Assembly: GCA_040880025.1 (NCBI GenBank)
Contig: JBBDJD010000011.1
Coordinates: 1-64,000, forward strand
Origin: RCIO01 sp040880025
Lineage (GTDB): Bacteria; Pseudomonadota; Alphaproteobacteria; Rhizobiales; Rhizobiaceae
Direction: 5' to 3'
Length of the DNA stretch: 64,000 bases
A program made the translations under genes and the position numbers. A model generated the notes under the pieces. That model did no database searches. It was given only the letters and a program-made list of their open reading frames with translations, and had not been told where the DNA came from. Below are positions 16,015 through 24,544 of this stretch, piece after piece (the first letter of the stretch is position 1; each line of letters opens with the position of its first letter).

Positions 16015-17256
16015 ATGAACACCCACGGGCGCCTGGCGCATTTCGACAGCCGCTATTCCTGGTGGCGGCTCGCCGCTTCCGTGCTCATCGCGACGATCGG
16101 CAATGTCGGCATGTGGGCGGTCGTCGTGGTGCTGCCGGCCGTGCAGGCCGAGTTCGGCGTCGACCGGGGCGACGCCTCGATCCCCTACACGCTGACCATG
16201 GTCGGCTTCGCCATCGGCAATGTGGTGTTCGGCCGCTATATCGACCGCTTCGGCATCGCGCTGCCGATCGCCGTCGCCGCCGCGCTCAACGGCGCGGGGT
16301 TCATTCTCGCCGCCCTGTCGCCCACCATCTGGCTGTTCGCGCTGGCGCAAGGGCTGCTGATCGGCATCGGCACCGCCGTCAATTTCGGACCGCTGATCGC
16401 CGACGTCTCGCACTGGTTCTGGAAGCGGCGCGGACTGGCCGTCGCGGCCGCCGCCAGCGGCAATTACCTCGCCGGCGCCATCTGGCCGCCGGTGATGCAG
16501 CATTTCCTCAGTGATTCCGGCTGGCGGGCCACCTATCTCGGCATCGGCGTTTTCATCATCGCGACCATCATTCCGCTTGCATTGCTGTTGCGCCGGCCGC
16601 GCCCGGCGGAGCCGCTCCTGGCCGACGGGTCATCCAGCGGACCGCCGCTGAAGGTGACGGCGCTGTCGCCGCGCGCCCTGCTGGGGCTGCTGATCGTCGC
16701 CGGGATCGGCTGCTGCATGGCGATGGCCATGCCGCAGGTGCATATCGTCGCCTATTGCGTCGATCTCGGCTACGGCGTGGCGCGCGGGGCGGAGATGCTG
16801 TCGATCATGCTCGCCGCCGGCATCATCAGCCGGCTGGCGTCGGGCCTGCTGGCCGACTGGATCGGCGGCGTGCGCACGCTCCTGATCGGCTCGATCGGAC
16901 AGGGGCTGGCGCTGCTGTTCTTCATCCCCTTCGACGGGCTTGTCTCGCTCTATATCGTGTCGCTGGTGTTCGGGCTGGCGCAGGGCGGCATCGTGCCGTC
17001 CTACGCCATCATCGTGCGCGAATACCTGCCGGCCAAGGTGGCGGGCGAGCGCGTCGGCATCGTCATCATGGCCACCATCGCCGGCATGGCCATCGGCGGC
17101 TGGATGTCGGGCTACATCTACGACCTCACAGGCTCCTACGCGGCCGCCTTCATCAACGGCATCGGCTGGAACCTGCTCAATATCGGCGTGATGCTGCTGG
17201 TGCTCTACAAGAGCCGGGGACCGAATCCCGAAGCGGTGGCGGCACGGGCCGCCTAG
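16015..17256 (+). CDS. MFS transporter (OFA/monocarboxylate-like)
   Basis: The 413-residue protein has twelve predicted membrane helices. Its major-facilitator loop motifs include GRYIDRFGIALPIAV after helix 2 and GLLADWIGGVRTLLIG in the second half. The general style (HWFWKRRGLAVAAAASGNYLAGAIWPP) resembles the oxalate/formate and monocarboxylate antiporter-like group. The substrate is unknown. It overlaps tail to tail with the following SDR gene: the two stop codons share bases 17254-17255. Confidence 0.88.
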   Translation: MNTHGRLAHFDSRYSWWRLAASVLIATIGNVGMWAVVVVLPAVQAEFGVDRGDASIPYTLTMVGFAIGNVVFGRYIDRFGIALPIAVAAALNGAGFILAALSPTIWLFALAQGLLIGIGTAVNFGPLIADVSHWFWKRRGLAVAAAASGNYLAGAIWPPVMQHFLSDSGWRATYLGIGVFIIATIIPLALLLRRPRPAEPLLADGSSSGPPLKVTALSPRALLGLLIVAGIGCCMAMAMPQVHIVAYCVDLGYGVARGAEMLSIMLAAGIISRLASGLLADWIGGVRTLLIGSIGQGLALLFFIPFDGLVSLYIVSLVFGLAQGGIVPSYAIIVREYLPAKVAGERVGIVIMATIAGMAIGGWMSGYIYDLTGSYAAAFINGIGWNLLNIGVMLLVLYKSRGPNPEAVAARAA

Positions 17257-18026
17257 ACCGCGGTGATCCCCCCGTCGGCGGCCAGCGTCTGGCCGGTCAT
17301 GAAGGAGTTCTTCGGGTCGGCGGCGAACAGTATGACCTCGACGATCTCGTCGACTTCCGCCAGCCGCCGCATCGGCACGCCGCGCGCCATCTCCGCTTCC
17401 GCCGCGGCCTGATCGGGCACGCCGCGGAAGGCCGCAAGCGCCATTTCGGTGCGGGCGAAAGAGGGGCAGACTGCATTCACGCGAATGCCCCTCCTGGCGT
17501 ATTCCGCCGCCGCTGAACGCGTCAGCCCCACAACCGCGTGCTTGGCGGCCGAATAGACGGCGAGCTTGGGCGCTCCCGCGATGCCCGCGACCGAGGCGAT
17601 GTTGACGATCGCGCCGCGCTTGCCTGCCTCGCGGAAGCGCTGCTCCATCACCGGCAGCTGATGGCGCATGGCGTAGATGACGCCCATCACGTCGATGTCG
17701 ATGATGCGTCTGGCTTCCGCCATGTCCATCTGGCCAAGCCTGACGAAATCCTGGGCGATGCCGGCATTGTTGAGCGCTATGTCGATGCCGCCGAAGCGGT
17801 CCACGCCGAGTTCGACCAGCTTTTGCGATGTCGTCTCGTCGGCGATGTCTCCGGCCAGCGTCGCCGTGTCCGCGTCGAGCCTTGCCGCGAATTCTTCCAG
17901 CCTGCCCGCGTCGAAATCGGTCAGCACCAGTTTCGCGCCTTCGGCTGCGAAGCGTCTCGCCGATTCCGAACCGAAGCCCCCGGTCGCGCCGGAAATCAGA
18001 ACCGTCAGCCCGTCAAAACGACCCAT
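17253..18026 (-). CDS. Short-chain dehydrogenase/reductase
   Basis: The 257-residue classical SDR has the cofactor motif ISGATGGFGSE near residue 10, the structural NNAG motif near residue 87, and catalytic Ser plus YSAAK (Tyr-x3-Lys) around residues 144-162. The C-terminus MTGQTLAADGGI is typical of FabG-like enzymes. An Asp at the end of beta-2 (LTDFDAGRL) suggests NAD preference. It lies one base after the kinase gene on the same strand and is part of the minus-strand half of the TetR locus. It is a plausible hydroxyacyl-CoA or oxo-acid oxidoreductase. Confidence 0.9.
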   Translation of the reverse strand: MGRFDGLTVLISGATGGFGSESARRFAAEGAKLVLTDFDAGRLEEFAARLDADTATLAGDIADETTSQKLVELGVDRFGGIDIALNNAGIAQDFVRLGQMDMAEARRIIDIDVMGVIYAMRHQLPVMEQRFREAGKRGAIVNIASVAGIAGAPKLAVYSAAKHAVVGLTRSAAAEYARRGIRVNAVCPSFARTEMALAAFRGVPDQAAAEAEMARGVPMRRLAEVDEIVEVILFAADPKNSFMTGQTLAADGGITAV

Positions 18027-18027
18027 T

Positions 18028-19065
18028 TCATTTGCCCTCTTTGTCGATCATCTCGACCGCCAGCCCGGCCAGAAGCTTCACCGCCTGGCCGTAGGTTTTG
18101 GCCTTTTCGGGATTGGACGCGTTGCCGTCCAGCGCGCGTTTGTAGACGCCCTGGCAGATCGCCGCGAGGCGGAAGAACGAGAAGGCGAGGCAGTAGGTCC
18201 ATGCATCGACGCCCGCGATGCCGCGCCGCCTGCAATAGGCCTCGACATAGGCCTGTTCGCCAGGCAGGCCGATCGAGGCGCGGTCCATCCCGCCGAGGCC
18301 TCTGAAGCCGGAGCTGTGCGGCAGGCGCCACTGCATGCACTGATAGGCAAGATCGGCCAGAGGATGACCGAGCGTGGAAAGCTCCCAGTCGAGAACGGCC
18401 GCCACCCGTGGCCGGTCGGGCATGAAGATCATGTTGTCGAGCCGGTAGTCGCCGTGAACGAGCGACACTTCGCCGTCGTCCGGCCCTTCGTTCTTCTCCA
18501 GCCAGTCGATCAGCCGTTCCATGTCCGGCTCGTCGCCGGTCTGGGAAGCGCGGTACTGCTTCGACCAGCGCCCGAACTGGCGGTCGAAATAGCTACCCGG
18601 CCTGCCGTAATCCTCCAACCCCACTGCCTTGAAGTTGACCGAGTGAAGGGCCGCCAGCGTTTCGTTCATGGCGTCGTAGATCGCGCCACGCTCCTCATTC
18701 GAGGAAACGTCTTCGAGCGCAGGATCCCAGAAGATGCGGCCTTCGACAAAGGCCATCACGTAGAACATGCGGCCTATCGGCGAATCCTCGGGCGCCAGAT
18801 GCAGCATCTTCGGCACCGGAACGCCGGTATCGGCAAGTGCGGACATGACGCGGAATTCGCGGTCGACCTGATGGGCGGATTTCAGCAATTCGCCGGGCGG
18901 CTTGGCGCGCAGCACGTAGCGGCCGCTTTCGGCGCGCAGCATGTAAGTCGGGTTGGACTGCCCGGTCTTGAACTTGTCGATGCCCTGAAGCGCGGCAAAG
19001 CCCGGAACATTGGATTCCAGATACGGGCCGAGCGTATCGGCGTCGAGCTGGTTGGGATCGCTCAT
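18028..19065 (-). CDS. APH-family kinase of the ACAD10/11-associated type
   Basis: The protein is 345 residues from ATG 19065, which overlaps the MaoC stop (ATGA). It is an aminoglycoside-phosphotransferase-fold protein of the group tied to acyl-CoA dehydrogenases. The nucleotide-binding part reads GQSNPTYMLRAESGRYVLRA. It is followed by LLKSAHQVDREFRVMSAL, the catalytic LVHGDYRLDNMIF and the metal-binding AVLDWELSTLGHP. In animals this kinase is fused to ACAD10/ACAD11, and in Pseudomonas LvaA phosphorylates a 4-hydroxyacyl-CoA. The partner dehydrogenase is encoded in the divergent operon at 21184. Confidence 0.9.
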   Translation of the reverse strand: MSDPNQLDADTLGPYLESNVPGFAALQGIDKFKTGQSNPTYMLRAESGRYVLRAKPPGELLKSAHQVDREFRVMSALADTGVPVPKMLHLAPEDSPIGRMFYVMAFVEGRIFWDPALEDVSSNEERGAIYDAMNETLAALHSVNFKAVGLEDYGRPGSYFDRQFGRWSKQYRASQTGDEPDMERLIDWLEKNEGPDDGEVSLVHGDYRLDNMIFMPDRPRVAAVLDWELSTLGHPLADLAYQCMQWRLPHSSGFRGLGGMDRASIGLPGEQAYVEAYCRRRGIAGVDAWTYCLAFSFFRLAAICQGVYKRALDGNASNPEKAKTYGQAVKLLAGLAVEMIDKEGK

Positions 19066-19559
19066 GCCTTTGCGCTCTCCTGCGGCTTGATGCGTGCCAG
19101 CGTCAGCCAGTGGAGGCTGAGAGCAGGCTTGTCCTGGTTCTCGATTTCCATGGTCACGTCGTAGCCGATTTCCACCCATCGCGACGGCCGCGCGTGAACC
19201 CGCGCCAATGCAAAATGCGCCCGGATGCGCGAGCCGGACCTCACCGGCGCCAGAAAGCGCATCTTCTCAAAGCCCTGGTTCATGCTGAGTTCGGTGTCGT
19301 TGAGCGGCTGAAGGGCTTCGTAGGCCATGGTCGAAAGCAGCGACAGGGTGAGAAAACCATGCGCGATCGTGCCGCCGAACTTGGTTTCGGCCGCCGCCCT
19401 CTCCGGGTCGACATGAATGAACTGGTGGTCGTCGGTGGCGTCGGCGAACCTGTCGATCATCTGCTGGGTGACAACACGCCAGTCCGCCACGCCGATCTCC
19501 GTTCCCACAGCGGACTGCATTTCCTCCAGCGAAATCGGCGATCGACGAAACATATCCAT
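19062..19559 (-). CDS. MaoC-family enoyl-CoA hydratase/dehydratase
   Basis: The 165-residue hot-dog-fold protein has the hydratase motif FADATDDHQFIHVDPERAA (catalytic Asp and His) followed by GGTIAHGFLTLSL. Members add water to trans-2-enoyl-CoA to give (R)-3-hydroxyacyl-CoA. The gene lies between two SDR genes and the APH kinase in one minus-strand operon, with a 4-base overlap to the kinase. It would act after the dehydrogenase/kinase pair, hydrating the enoyl-CoA. Confidence 0.9.
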   Translation of the reverse strand: MDMFRRSPISLEEMQSAVGTEIGVADWRVVTQQMIDRFADATDDHQFIHVDPERAAAETKFGGTIAHGFLTLSLLSTMAYEALQPLNDTELSMNQGFEKMRFLAPVRSGSRIRAHFALARVHARPSRWVEIGYDVTMEIENQDKPALSLHWLTLARIKPQESAKA

Positions 19560-19574
19560 GGGCGGGCTTCACGC

Positions 19575-20390
19575 TCATTCCTTGAACAGGCGCAGGCCGT
19601 GATGAACGGACTCTCCCCCGTCGATGGGAAGAATGGCGCCCGTGACGTAGGAGCCAGCGCGCGAGCAGAGATACAGCGTCGAGCCGGCGATGTCATCCGG
19701 CCGGCCTATGCGCCCGATCGGGTTTCGGCTGCCGACCTCGTCCGCCTGTTCTTCGGTAGCGGTCGCAAAGGCGGTCATCCTGCTCTGGAAGGGGCCCGGC
19801 GCGAAGGCGTTGACTGTTATGCGCCGTCCGGCGAGCTCGTTTGCCAGCGTGCGGGTCAGGTGGTGAACGGCCGCCTTGGAGGCGGTGTAGGAATACGCGC
19901 CGTCGGCCATCGGCTGGGTGCCCATGACCGATCCCAGATTGATGATGCGGGAGGGGTCGTCGTCCGTGGCGGCCTTTTCAAGCAGCGGAAGCAGCTCGCG
20001 CGTCAAGTGGAACAGGCCGGTGACGTTGACATTCAGCACCTTGGCCCAGGCGTTGTAGGGGAACTCTTCCAGCTTGGCGCCCCAGGATACGCCGGCGTTG
20101 TTCACCAATATGTGGAGCGTGTCCGTGCGCTCCGTGATGATCGCCACCAGCGCCGCGATTCCTTCTTCGGTGCTGACGTCGCCGGCAAAGCCCTCGGCAC
20201 TTCCCTCAGCGCCCAGCGTGTTGAGTTCCTTCGCGACCGCCTCGCAATGTTCGCCCTTGCGCGAGGCGATCAGCACGCGCGCGCCGCCCTGCACAAGCCC
20301 GGTCGCCGCCATGCGGCCGATGCCTGTTGCGGCGCCGGTCACAACGGCGACCTTGCCTTTCACGGAAAACAAGTCGTCCAGATAGGCCAT
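19575..20390 (-). CDS. Short-chain dehydrogenase/reductase, first gene of the minus-strand operon
   Basis: The 271-residue classical SDR has VTGAATGIGRMAATGLVQGG as the cofactor site. NNAG follows near residue 98, and catalytic Ser and Tyr-x3-Lys occur in GSVMGTQPMADGAYSYTASKAAVH. The residues SRKGEH after beta-2 suggest NADP(H) preference. It starts 144 bases from the divergent TetR gene and shares its control region. It is likely to act on a hydroxyacyl or oxoacyl intermediate of the same pathway. Confidence 0.9.
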   Translation of the reverse strand: MAYLDDLFSVKGKVAVVTGAATGIGRMAATGLVQGGARVLIASRKGEHCEAVAKELNTLGAEGSAEGFAGDVSTEEGIAALVAIITERTDTLHILVNNAGVSWGAKLEEFPYNAWAKVLNVNVTGLFHLTRELLPLLEKAATDDDPSRIINLGSVMGTQPMADGAYSYTASKAAVHHLTRTLANELAGRRITVNAFAPGPFQSRMTAFATATEEQADEVGSRNPIGRIGRPDDIAGSTLYLCSRAGSYVTGAILPIDGGESVHHGLRLFKE

Positions 20391-20441
20391 GCTTTTCCTC
20401 CCAGATACGCGATTCTGATCCTACGATAGCGTAGCGCCGCG

Positions 20442-20470
20442 TTGACAACATACCCGGTAGTATGTTCATG
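20442..20470 (+). promoter_or_regulatory. Palindromic TetR operator within the divergent promoter region
   Basis: AACATAC (20447-20453) and its perfect complement GTATGTT (20460-20466) are separated by six bases. A TTGACA (20442-20447) overlaps the left arm and could be the -35 box of the plus-strand operon. The -10 is weak (TTCAT at about 20465-20469). The site lies between the SDR operon and the TetR gene, where an autoregulator of both would bind. Confidence 0.65.
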
Positions 20471-20533
20471 ATTGCGCGGCCAGTAAAGAGCCAACGGCGA
20501 CAGCCGGATAACCGCATAGCGGAAAGGGAGGAG

Positions 20534-21187
20534 ATGGCGTCAACGACGCTCGGCATCACCGAGCTGCCTGCCGATGAATCGCGCATCGATATCCTGCAGG
20601 CTGCGGCGGACTGCTTCATGGCGCGCGGCTACAGCGCGACCTCCGTTGACGACGTGGCGCGGCGGTTGGGCGCAACCAAGGGCCGCATCTACCACTACTT
20701 TCCCTCCAAGGCCGATCTGTTCGCCGGCGTGTTCCGCTACGGGATGGACCGCATATTCCTGGCCGTGGAACCCTATCGGCAAATGCCCGGCCCCGCGGTC
20801 GAACAGTGGAAGAAACTCGCTTTTGTCCATACGATGAGGATGATGAAGTCGAAGACGCTGGCGCGCGTCGTTTGGGAGGGTGTCGAGATGCACCTGCGCG
20901 GCGCGACGACGCCGGAGCAGCGTCTGGAGCTCGACGGGCTGGTAAACTACCGCAACAGCTATTCCGACATCTTTCGCGAATCCATCGCGCGGGCGCGTGA
21001 TGAAGGCGATTTCCGGTTCGACGACATCGCCATCACCGTCCAGACCATGTTCATGGCGCTGAATTCGCCGATATTCTGGTACGTCCAGCGCCCCGGCGAG
21101 ACCGACGAGCATGTGGAAAACATTGCAAGGCAGATCGTGGGGTTCGTTTATCGCGGCCTTGGCGGCAAGGGAGAGCTGAACTTATGA
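20534..21187 (+). CDS. TetR/AcrR family transcriptional regulator
   Basis: The protein is 217 residues from ATG 20534, which has GGGAGGAG directly upstream; an earlier in-frame ATG at 20462 lies inside the operator and is unlikely. The N-terminal helix-turn-helix reads ILQAAADCFMARGYSATSVDDVARRLGATKGRIYHYFPSKADLF. The C-terminal part is a ligand-binding domain ending in FVYRGLGGK. It overlaps the acyl-CoA dehydrogenase gene by 4 bases. It probably represses both this operon and the divergent SDR-MaoC-kinase-SDR operon, with an acyl-CoA as likely inducer. Confidence 0.92.
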   Translation: MASTTLGITELPADESRIDILQAAADCFMARGYSATSVDDVARRLGATKGRIYHYFPSKADLFAGVFRYGMDRIFLAVEPYRQMPGPAVEQWKKLAFVHTMRMMKSKTLARVVWEGVEMHLRGATTPEQRLELDGLVNYRNSYSDIFRESIARARDEGDFRFDDIAITVQTMFMALNSPIFWYVQRPGETDEHVENIARQIVGFVYRGLGGKGELNL

Positions 21188-22422
21188 GCGCAATGGACCT
21201 TGGCATGACGGAGCGGCTGAAGCCGCTGCACGAGAAGGTCGCGACAATGGTCCGTGATGAGATCATGCCGCTTGACGAGGAGTTCATCTCCGAGATCGGC
21301 AAGGAAGGCGACCGCTGGTCCTACACCGCCCGCCAGACCGAGATACTCGAGGGCCTCAAGGCGAAGGCGCGCGAGCGGAAACTGTGGAATTTCTGGCTCA
21401 CCAACTCCGACCAGGGCTACGGCCTGACGACTGTCGAATACGCCTATCTGGCCGAGGAAATGGGCAAGGCGCATCTGGGCGCGGAGACGTTCAACTGTTC
21501 GGCGCCCGACACCGGCAATATGGAAGTGCTGGAGCGCTACGGAACGCAGGCACACAAGGACAAGTGGCTCGCCCCGCTGCTCGATGGCAAGATCCGCTCC
21601 GCCTATCTGATGACGGAGCCGGACGTCGCGTCGTCCGACGCGACCAACATCGCCATGCGCTGCGAGCGGGACGGCGATCATTACGTTCTCAACGGAGAAA
21701 AATGGTGGTCGTCGGGCGCCGGCGACCCGCGCTGCGCTATCTACGTGGTGATGGTACGCACGCCGACGGACGGCCCCAAGCATCAGCAGCATTCGATGAT
21801 CCTCGTGCCGGCGGATACGCCGGGCGTGACCAAGCTCAGGGCGATGACCGTCTATGGCGACGACGACGCGCCGCACGGCCATCTGCACATGCGGTTCGAG
21901 AATGTCCGCGTGCCGGCTGAAAACCTGATCCTGGGCGAAGGCCGCGGCTTCGAAATCTCGCAGGGCAGGCTCGGACCCGGCCGCATCCACCACTGCATGC
22001 GGGCGATCGGCCAGGCGGAGAAGGCGTTGGAACTGATGTGCCAGAGGGCTGTGCGCCGCGAGGCTTTCGGCCAGCCGCTCGCCAAGCTCGGCGCCAATTA
22101 CGACATCATCGCGGAGTGCCGCATGGAGATCGAGATGGCGCGGCTGCTTTGTCTCAAGGCAGCCTGGATGATGGATCAGGGCGACCCGCGCGCCGCCGCC
22201 CCCTGGATCAGCCAGATCAAGGTGGTCGCTCCGCGCGTGGCGCTCAAGGTCACCGACGAGGCCGTACAGATGTTCGGCGGGCAGGGGATTTCCCAGGACA
22301 CGCCGCTTGCGCGGTCGTGGACGCATCTGCGCACGCTGAGGCTGGCCGACGGCCCGGACGCGGTGCACAGGCGTCAGGTCGCGCGGACCGAACTCAAGAA
22401 ATACACGCAGCAGAAGGTCTGA
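21184..22422 (+). CDS. Acyl-CoA dehydrogenase, ACAD10/11-like
   Basis: The 412-residue flavoprotein has the usual acyl-CoA dehydrogenase layout. YLMTEPDVASSDATN is the flavin and substrate block near residue 140. The C-terminal FGGQGISQDTPLARSWTHLRTLRLADGPDAVHR is very like the ACAD11 group. In that group, together with an APH kinase, the enzyme can remove phosphate from a 4-phosphoacyl-CoA to give an enoyl-CoA. The kinase partner lies in the divergent operon at 18028-19065. The start overlaps the TetR stop (ATGA). Confidence 0.93.
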   Translation: MSAMDLGMTERLKPLHEKVATMVRDEIMPLDEEFISEIGKEGDRWSYTARQTEILEGLKAKARERKLWNFWLTNSDQGYGLTTVEYAYLAEEMGKAHLGAETFNCSAPDTGNMEVLERYGTQAHKDKWLAPLLDGKIRSAYLMTEPDVASSDATNIAMRCERDGDHYVLNGEKWWSSGAGDPRCAIYVVMVRTPTDGPKHQQHSMILVPADTPGVTKLRAMTVYGDDDAPHGHLHMRFENVRVPAENLILGEGRGFEISQGRLGPGRIHHCMRAIGQAEKALELMCQRAVRREAFGQPLAKLGANYDIIAECRMEIEMARLLCLKAAWMMDQGDPRAAAPWISQIKVVAPRVALKVTDEAVQMFGGQGISQDTPLARSWTHLRTLRLADGPDAVHRRQVARTELKKYTQQKV

Positions 22423-22430
22423 GCGGAGCC

Positions 22431-23399
22431 ATGAAAGCGATCGTCGCCCGCGACTACGGGCCTCTGGAAAACCTCGAATATGCCGACTGGCCCGATCCTT
22501 CGCCCGGACCGGGGGAAGTCGTGATCGAGGCGGAGGCGATCGGCGTGAATTTCCCGGACGGGCTTCTGGTGCAGGGGCTGTACCAGATGAAACCGGAAAC
22601 CCCTTTCGTGCCCGGCACGGAAATGGCCGGTCGCGTCATCGCAGTCGGTGAAGGGGTCAAATCGCTGAAGGAAGGCGACCGGGTCGCGGCGATGAATTTG
22701 TTTGGCGCCTATGCGGAGCGGATGGCGGTTTCCGAACAGTCGGTGATGAAGTTGCCGGAGGGAATGCCGGCGGCCGATGCGTGCGCGCTGCTGTGCGGCT
22801 ACGGAACGTCCCATCACGCCCTGAAACAGCGGGCCAACATTCAGCCGGGCGAAACGCTGTGCGTGCTGGGCGCATCCGGGCTTACCGGGATCGCGGCCAT
22901 CCAGATTGGCAAAGCGATGGGCGCGCGCGTCATCGGCGTTGCGTCCACGGAAGAAAAACGCAAGATCGCCAAGGATGCCGGCGCCGATCAGGTCATCGGC
23001 TACGACAATCTGCGCGAGGATTTGAAGGCGGCCACCGGCGGCAAGGGCCTCGATGTCGCCTTCGATCCGGTGGGCGGCGAGGTGTTTGATGCACTGGCGC
23101 GCTCGATGGGCTGGGGCGGGCGGCTGCTCGTCATCGGCTTCGCCTCTGGCACGATCCCCAAACTGCCGGTCAATCTGACCCTGGTGAAGGGGTTCTCCGT
23201 GGTCGGTGTGTTCTGGGGCGCGTTCACCCGCAAGGAGCCTGACGTCTACGCCGACAACATGCGCGAGCTGGTTGGCTGGTACAAGGAAGGCAAGGTCAAA
23301 CCGGTGATCGAGGGCACATACAAGCTGGCCGATGCCGCCTCCGTGCTGAAACGCGTGCTGGGTCGCGGTGCGACCGGCAAGCTGGTGCTGGAAGCATGA
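22431..23399 (+). CDS. NADPH:quinone oxidoreductase-like MDR protein
   Basis: The 322-residue zinc-free medium-chain dehydrogenase/reductase has an N-terminal GroES-like domain with GVNFPDGLLVQGLYQ and the substrate loop PGTEMAGRV. A Rossmann domain follows with VLGASGLTGIAAIQIGKAMGA, and then DVAFDPVGGEVFDAL. No zinc-binding Cys/His set is present. It could reduce quinones or act as a 2-enoyl-CoA reductase. It is third in the operon, 8 bases after the dehydrogenase and 10 before the next MDR gene. Confidence 0.88.
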   Translation: MKAIVARDYGPLENLEYADWPDPSPGPGEVVIEAEAIGVNFPDGLLVQGLYQMKPETPFVPGTEMAGRVIAVGEGVKSLKEGDRVAAMNLFGAYAERMAVSEQSVMKLPEGMPAADACALLCGYGTSHHALKQRANIQPGETLCVLGASGLTGIAAIQIGKAMGARVIGVASTEEKRKIAKDAGADQVIGYDNLREDLKAATGGKGLDVAFDPVGGEVFDALARSMGWGGRLLVIGFASGTIPKLPVNLTLVKGFSVVGVFWGAFTRKEPDVYADNMRELVGWYKEGKVKPVIEGTYKLADAASVLKRVLGRGATGKLVLEA

Positions 23400-23409
23400 G
23401 GACTGAGCG

Positions 23410-24450
23410 ATGACATTGCCTACCACCATGAACGCCCTGCTTGTGAAGAACGACGGCTATGCGCGCACGCATTCCGGCACGGTTCTGGAAGTGATGGAGC
23501 CCTACGTCGAGGCCGGCCAGATCGCGGTGCCGGAGCCCGGCCCGACGCAAGTGCTGATCAAGGTCAAGCTGGCGGCGGTCAACCCGTCCGACGTGATGTT
23601 CGTGAAGGGTCTCTATGGCCAACCACGCAAGCAGGGCCAGCCCGCCGGGTTCGAGGGTGTGGGCGAGGTTGTCGCCGCCGGCGGCGATCCCGTCGGCAAG
23701 GCGCTGGTCGGCCAGCGCGTCGCATTCGCGACGGGCTTGAGCAACTGGGGTTCGTGGGCCGAATACGCGGTCGCCGAGGCGGCCGGCTGCATCCCGCTGA
23801 TGCCAGAGCTGCGCGATGAAGATGGCGCCGCGATGATCGTCAATCCGCTGACCGCGCTCGCCATGTTCGGGATCGTGAAGGAAGAGGGCGAGAAGGCTTT
23901 CATCGTCACCGCCGGCGCCAGCCAGCTCTGCAAGCTTTTGATCAGCGTGGCGCGCGACGAGGGTTATCGCCCGATCGCAATCGTGCGGCGCGACGACCAG
24001 ATCGCGATGTTGAAGGAGATGGGCGCCGCGCATGTGCTCAACGCGGAGGCGGAGGACTTCGAGCGCGAACTTGCCGCCATCTGCAAGGAGGAAAAGCCGC
24101 GCATTTTGCTCGATGCCGTCAGCGGTCCGGTCGCATCCGCGGTGTTCCATGCAATGGGCAAGGGCGCGCGCTGGATCATCTATGGACGGCTCGACACAAG
24201 CGATACGGTGATCCGCGAGCCCGGTCAGTTCATCTTCCTGAACAAGAAGATCGAAGGCTTCTGGCTGACGCAGTGGATGCGCGGCGGAACGCCGGAACGG
24301 CGCATGGCGGCCGTCATTGAAGCACAGAAGCGCTTTGCCGATGGCCGCTGGAGAACTGATGTGACCGCGGTGGTGCCGCTCGGGGAGGCGGTCGAGCGCG
24401 TGGCCGGTGAACTCGCCAAGCCGAACGGAAAGGTGTTCATCGCGCCTTAG
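23410..24450 (+). CDS. MDR-family reductase, trans-2-enoyl-CoA reductase-like
   Basis: The 346-residue zinc-independent MDR protein has an N-terminal part VKLAAVNPSDVMFVKGLYGQ and GFEGVGEVVAAGG. The Rossmann region TAGASQLCKLLISVARDEGY carries a variant nucleotide loop, with a Ser in place of Gly. A tail block RWIIYGRLDTSDTVI follows. The overall look is that of the MECR/ETR-like enoyl reductases. It lies between the first MDR gene and the liv genes, and is probably co-transcribed with both. The two MDR proteins are paralogous but far apart in sequence. Confidence 0.83.
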   Translation: MTLPTTMNALLVKNDGYARTHSGTVLEVMEPYVEAGQIAVPEPGPTQVLIKVKLAAVNPSDVMFVKGLYGQPRKQGQPAGFEGVGEVVAAGGDPVGKALVGQRVAFATGLSNWGSWAEYAVAEAAGCIPLMPELRDEDGAAMIVNPLTALAMFGIVKEEGEKAFIVTAGASQLCKLLISVARDEGYRPIAIVRRDDQIAMLKEMGAAHVLNAEAEDFERELAAICKEEKPRILLDAVSGPVASAVFHAMGKGARWIIYGRLDTSDTVIREPGQFIFLNKKIEGFWLTQWMRGGTPERRMAAVIEAQKRFADGRWRTDVTAVVPLGEAVERVAGELAKPNGKVFIAP

Positions 24451-24544
24451 GATCGGGAGTACCGGTTGCCACGCCCGGCAGTCCGTATAGGATTTCAACG
24501 CCAGCACGACGAAAGAACGTGCGGCGCCAAAGGGAGGATAGACG

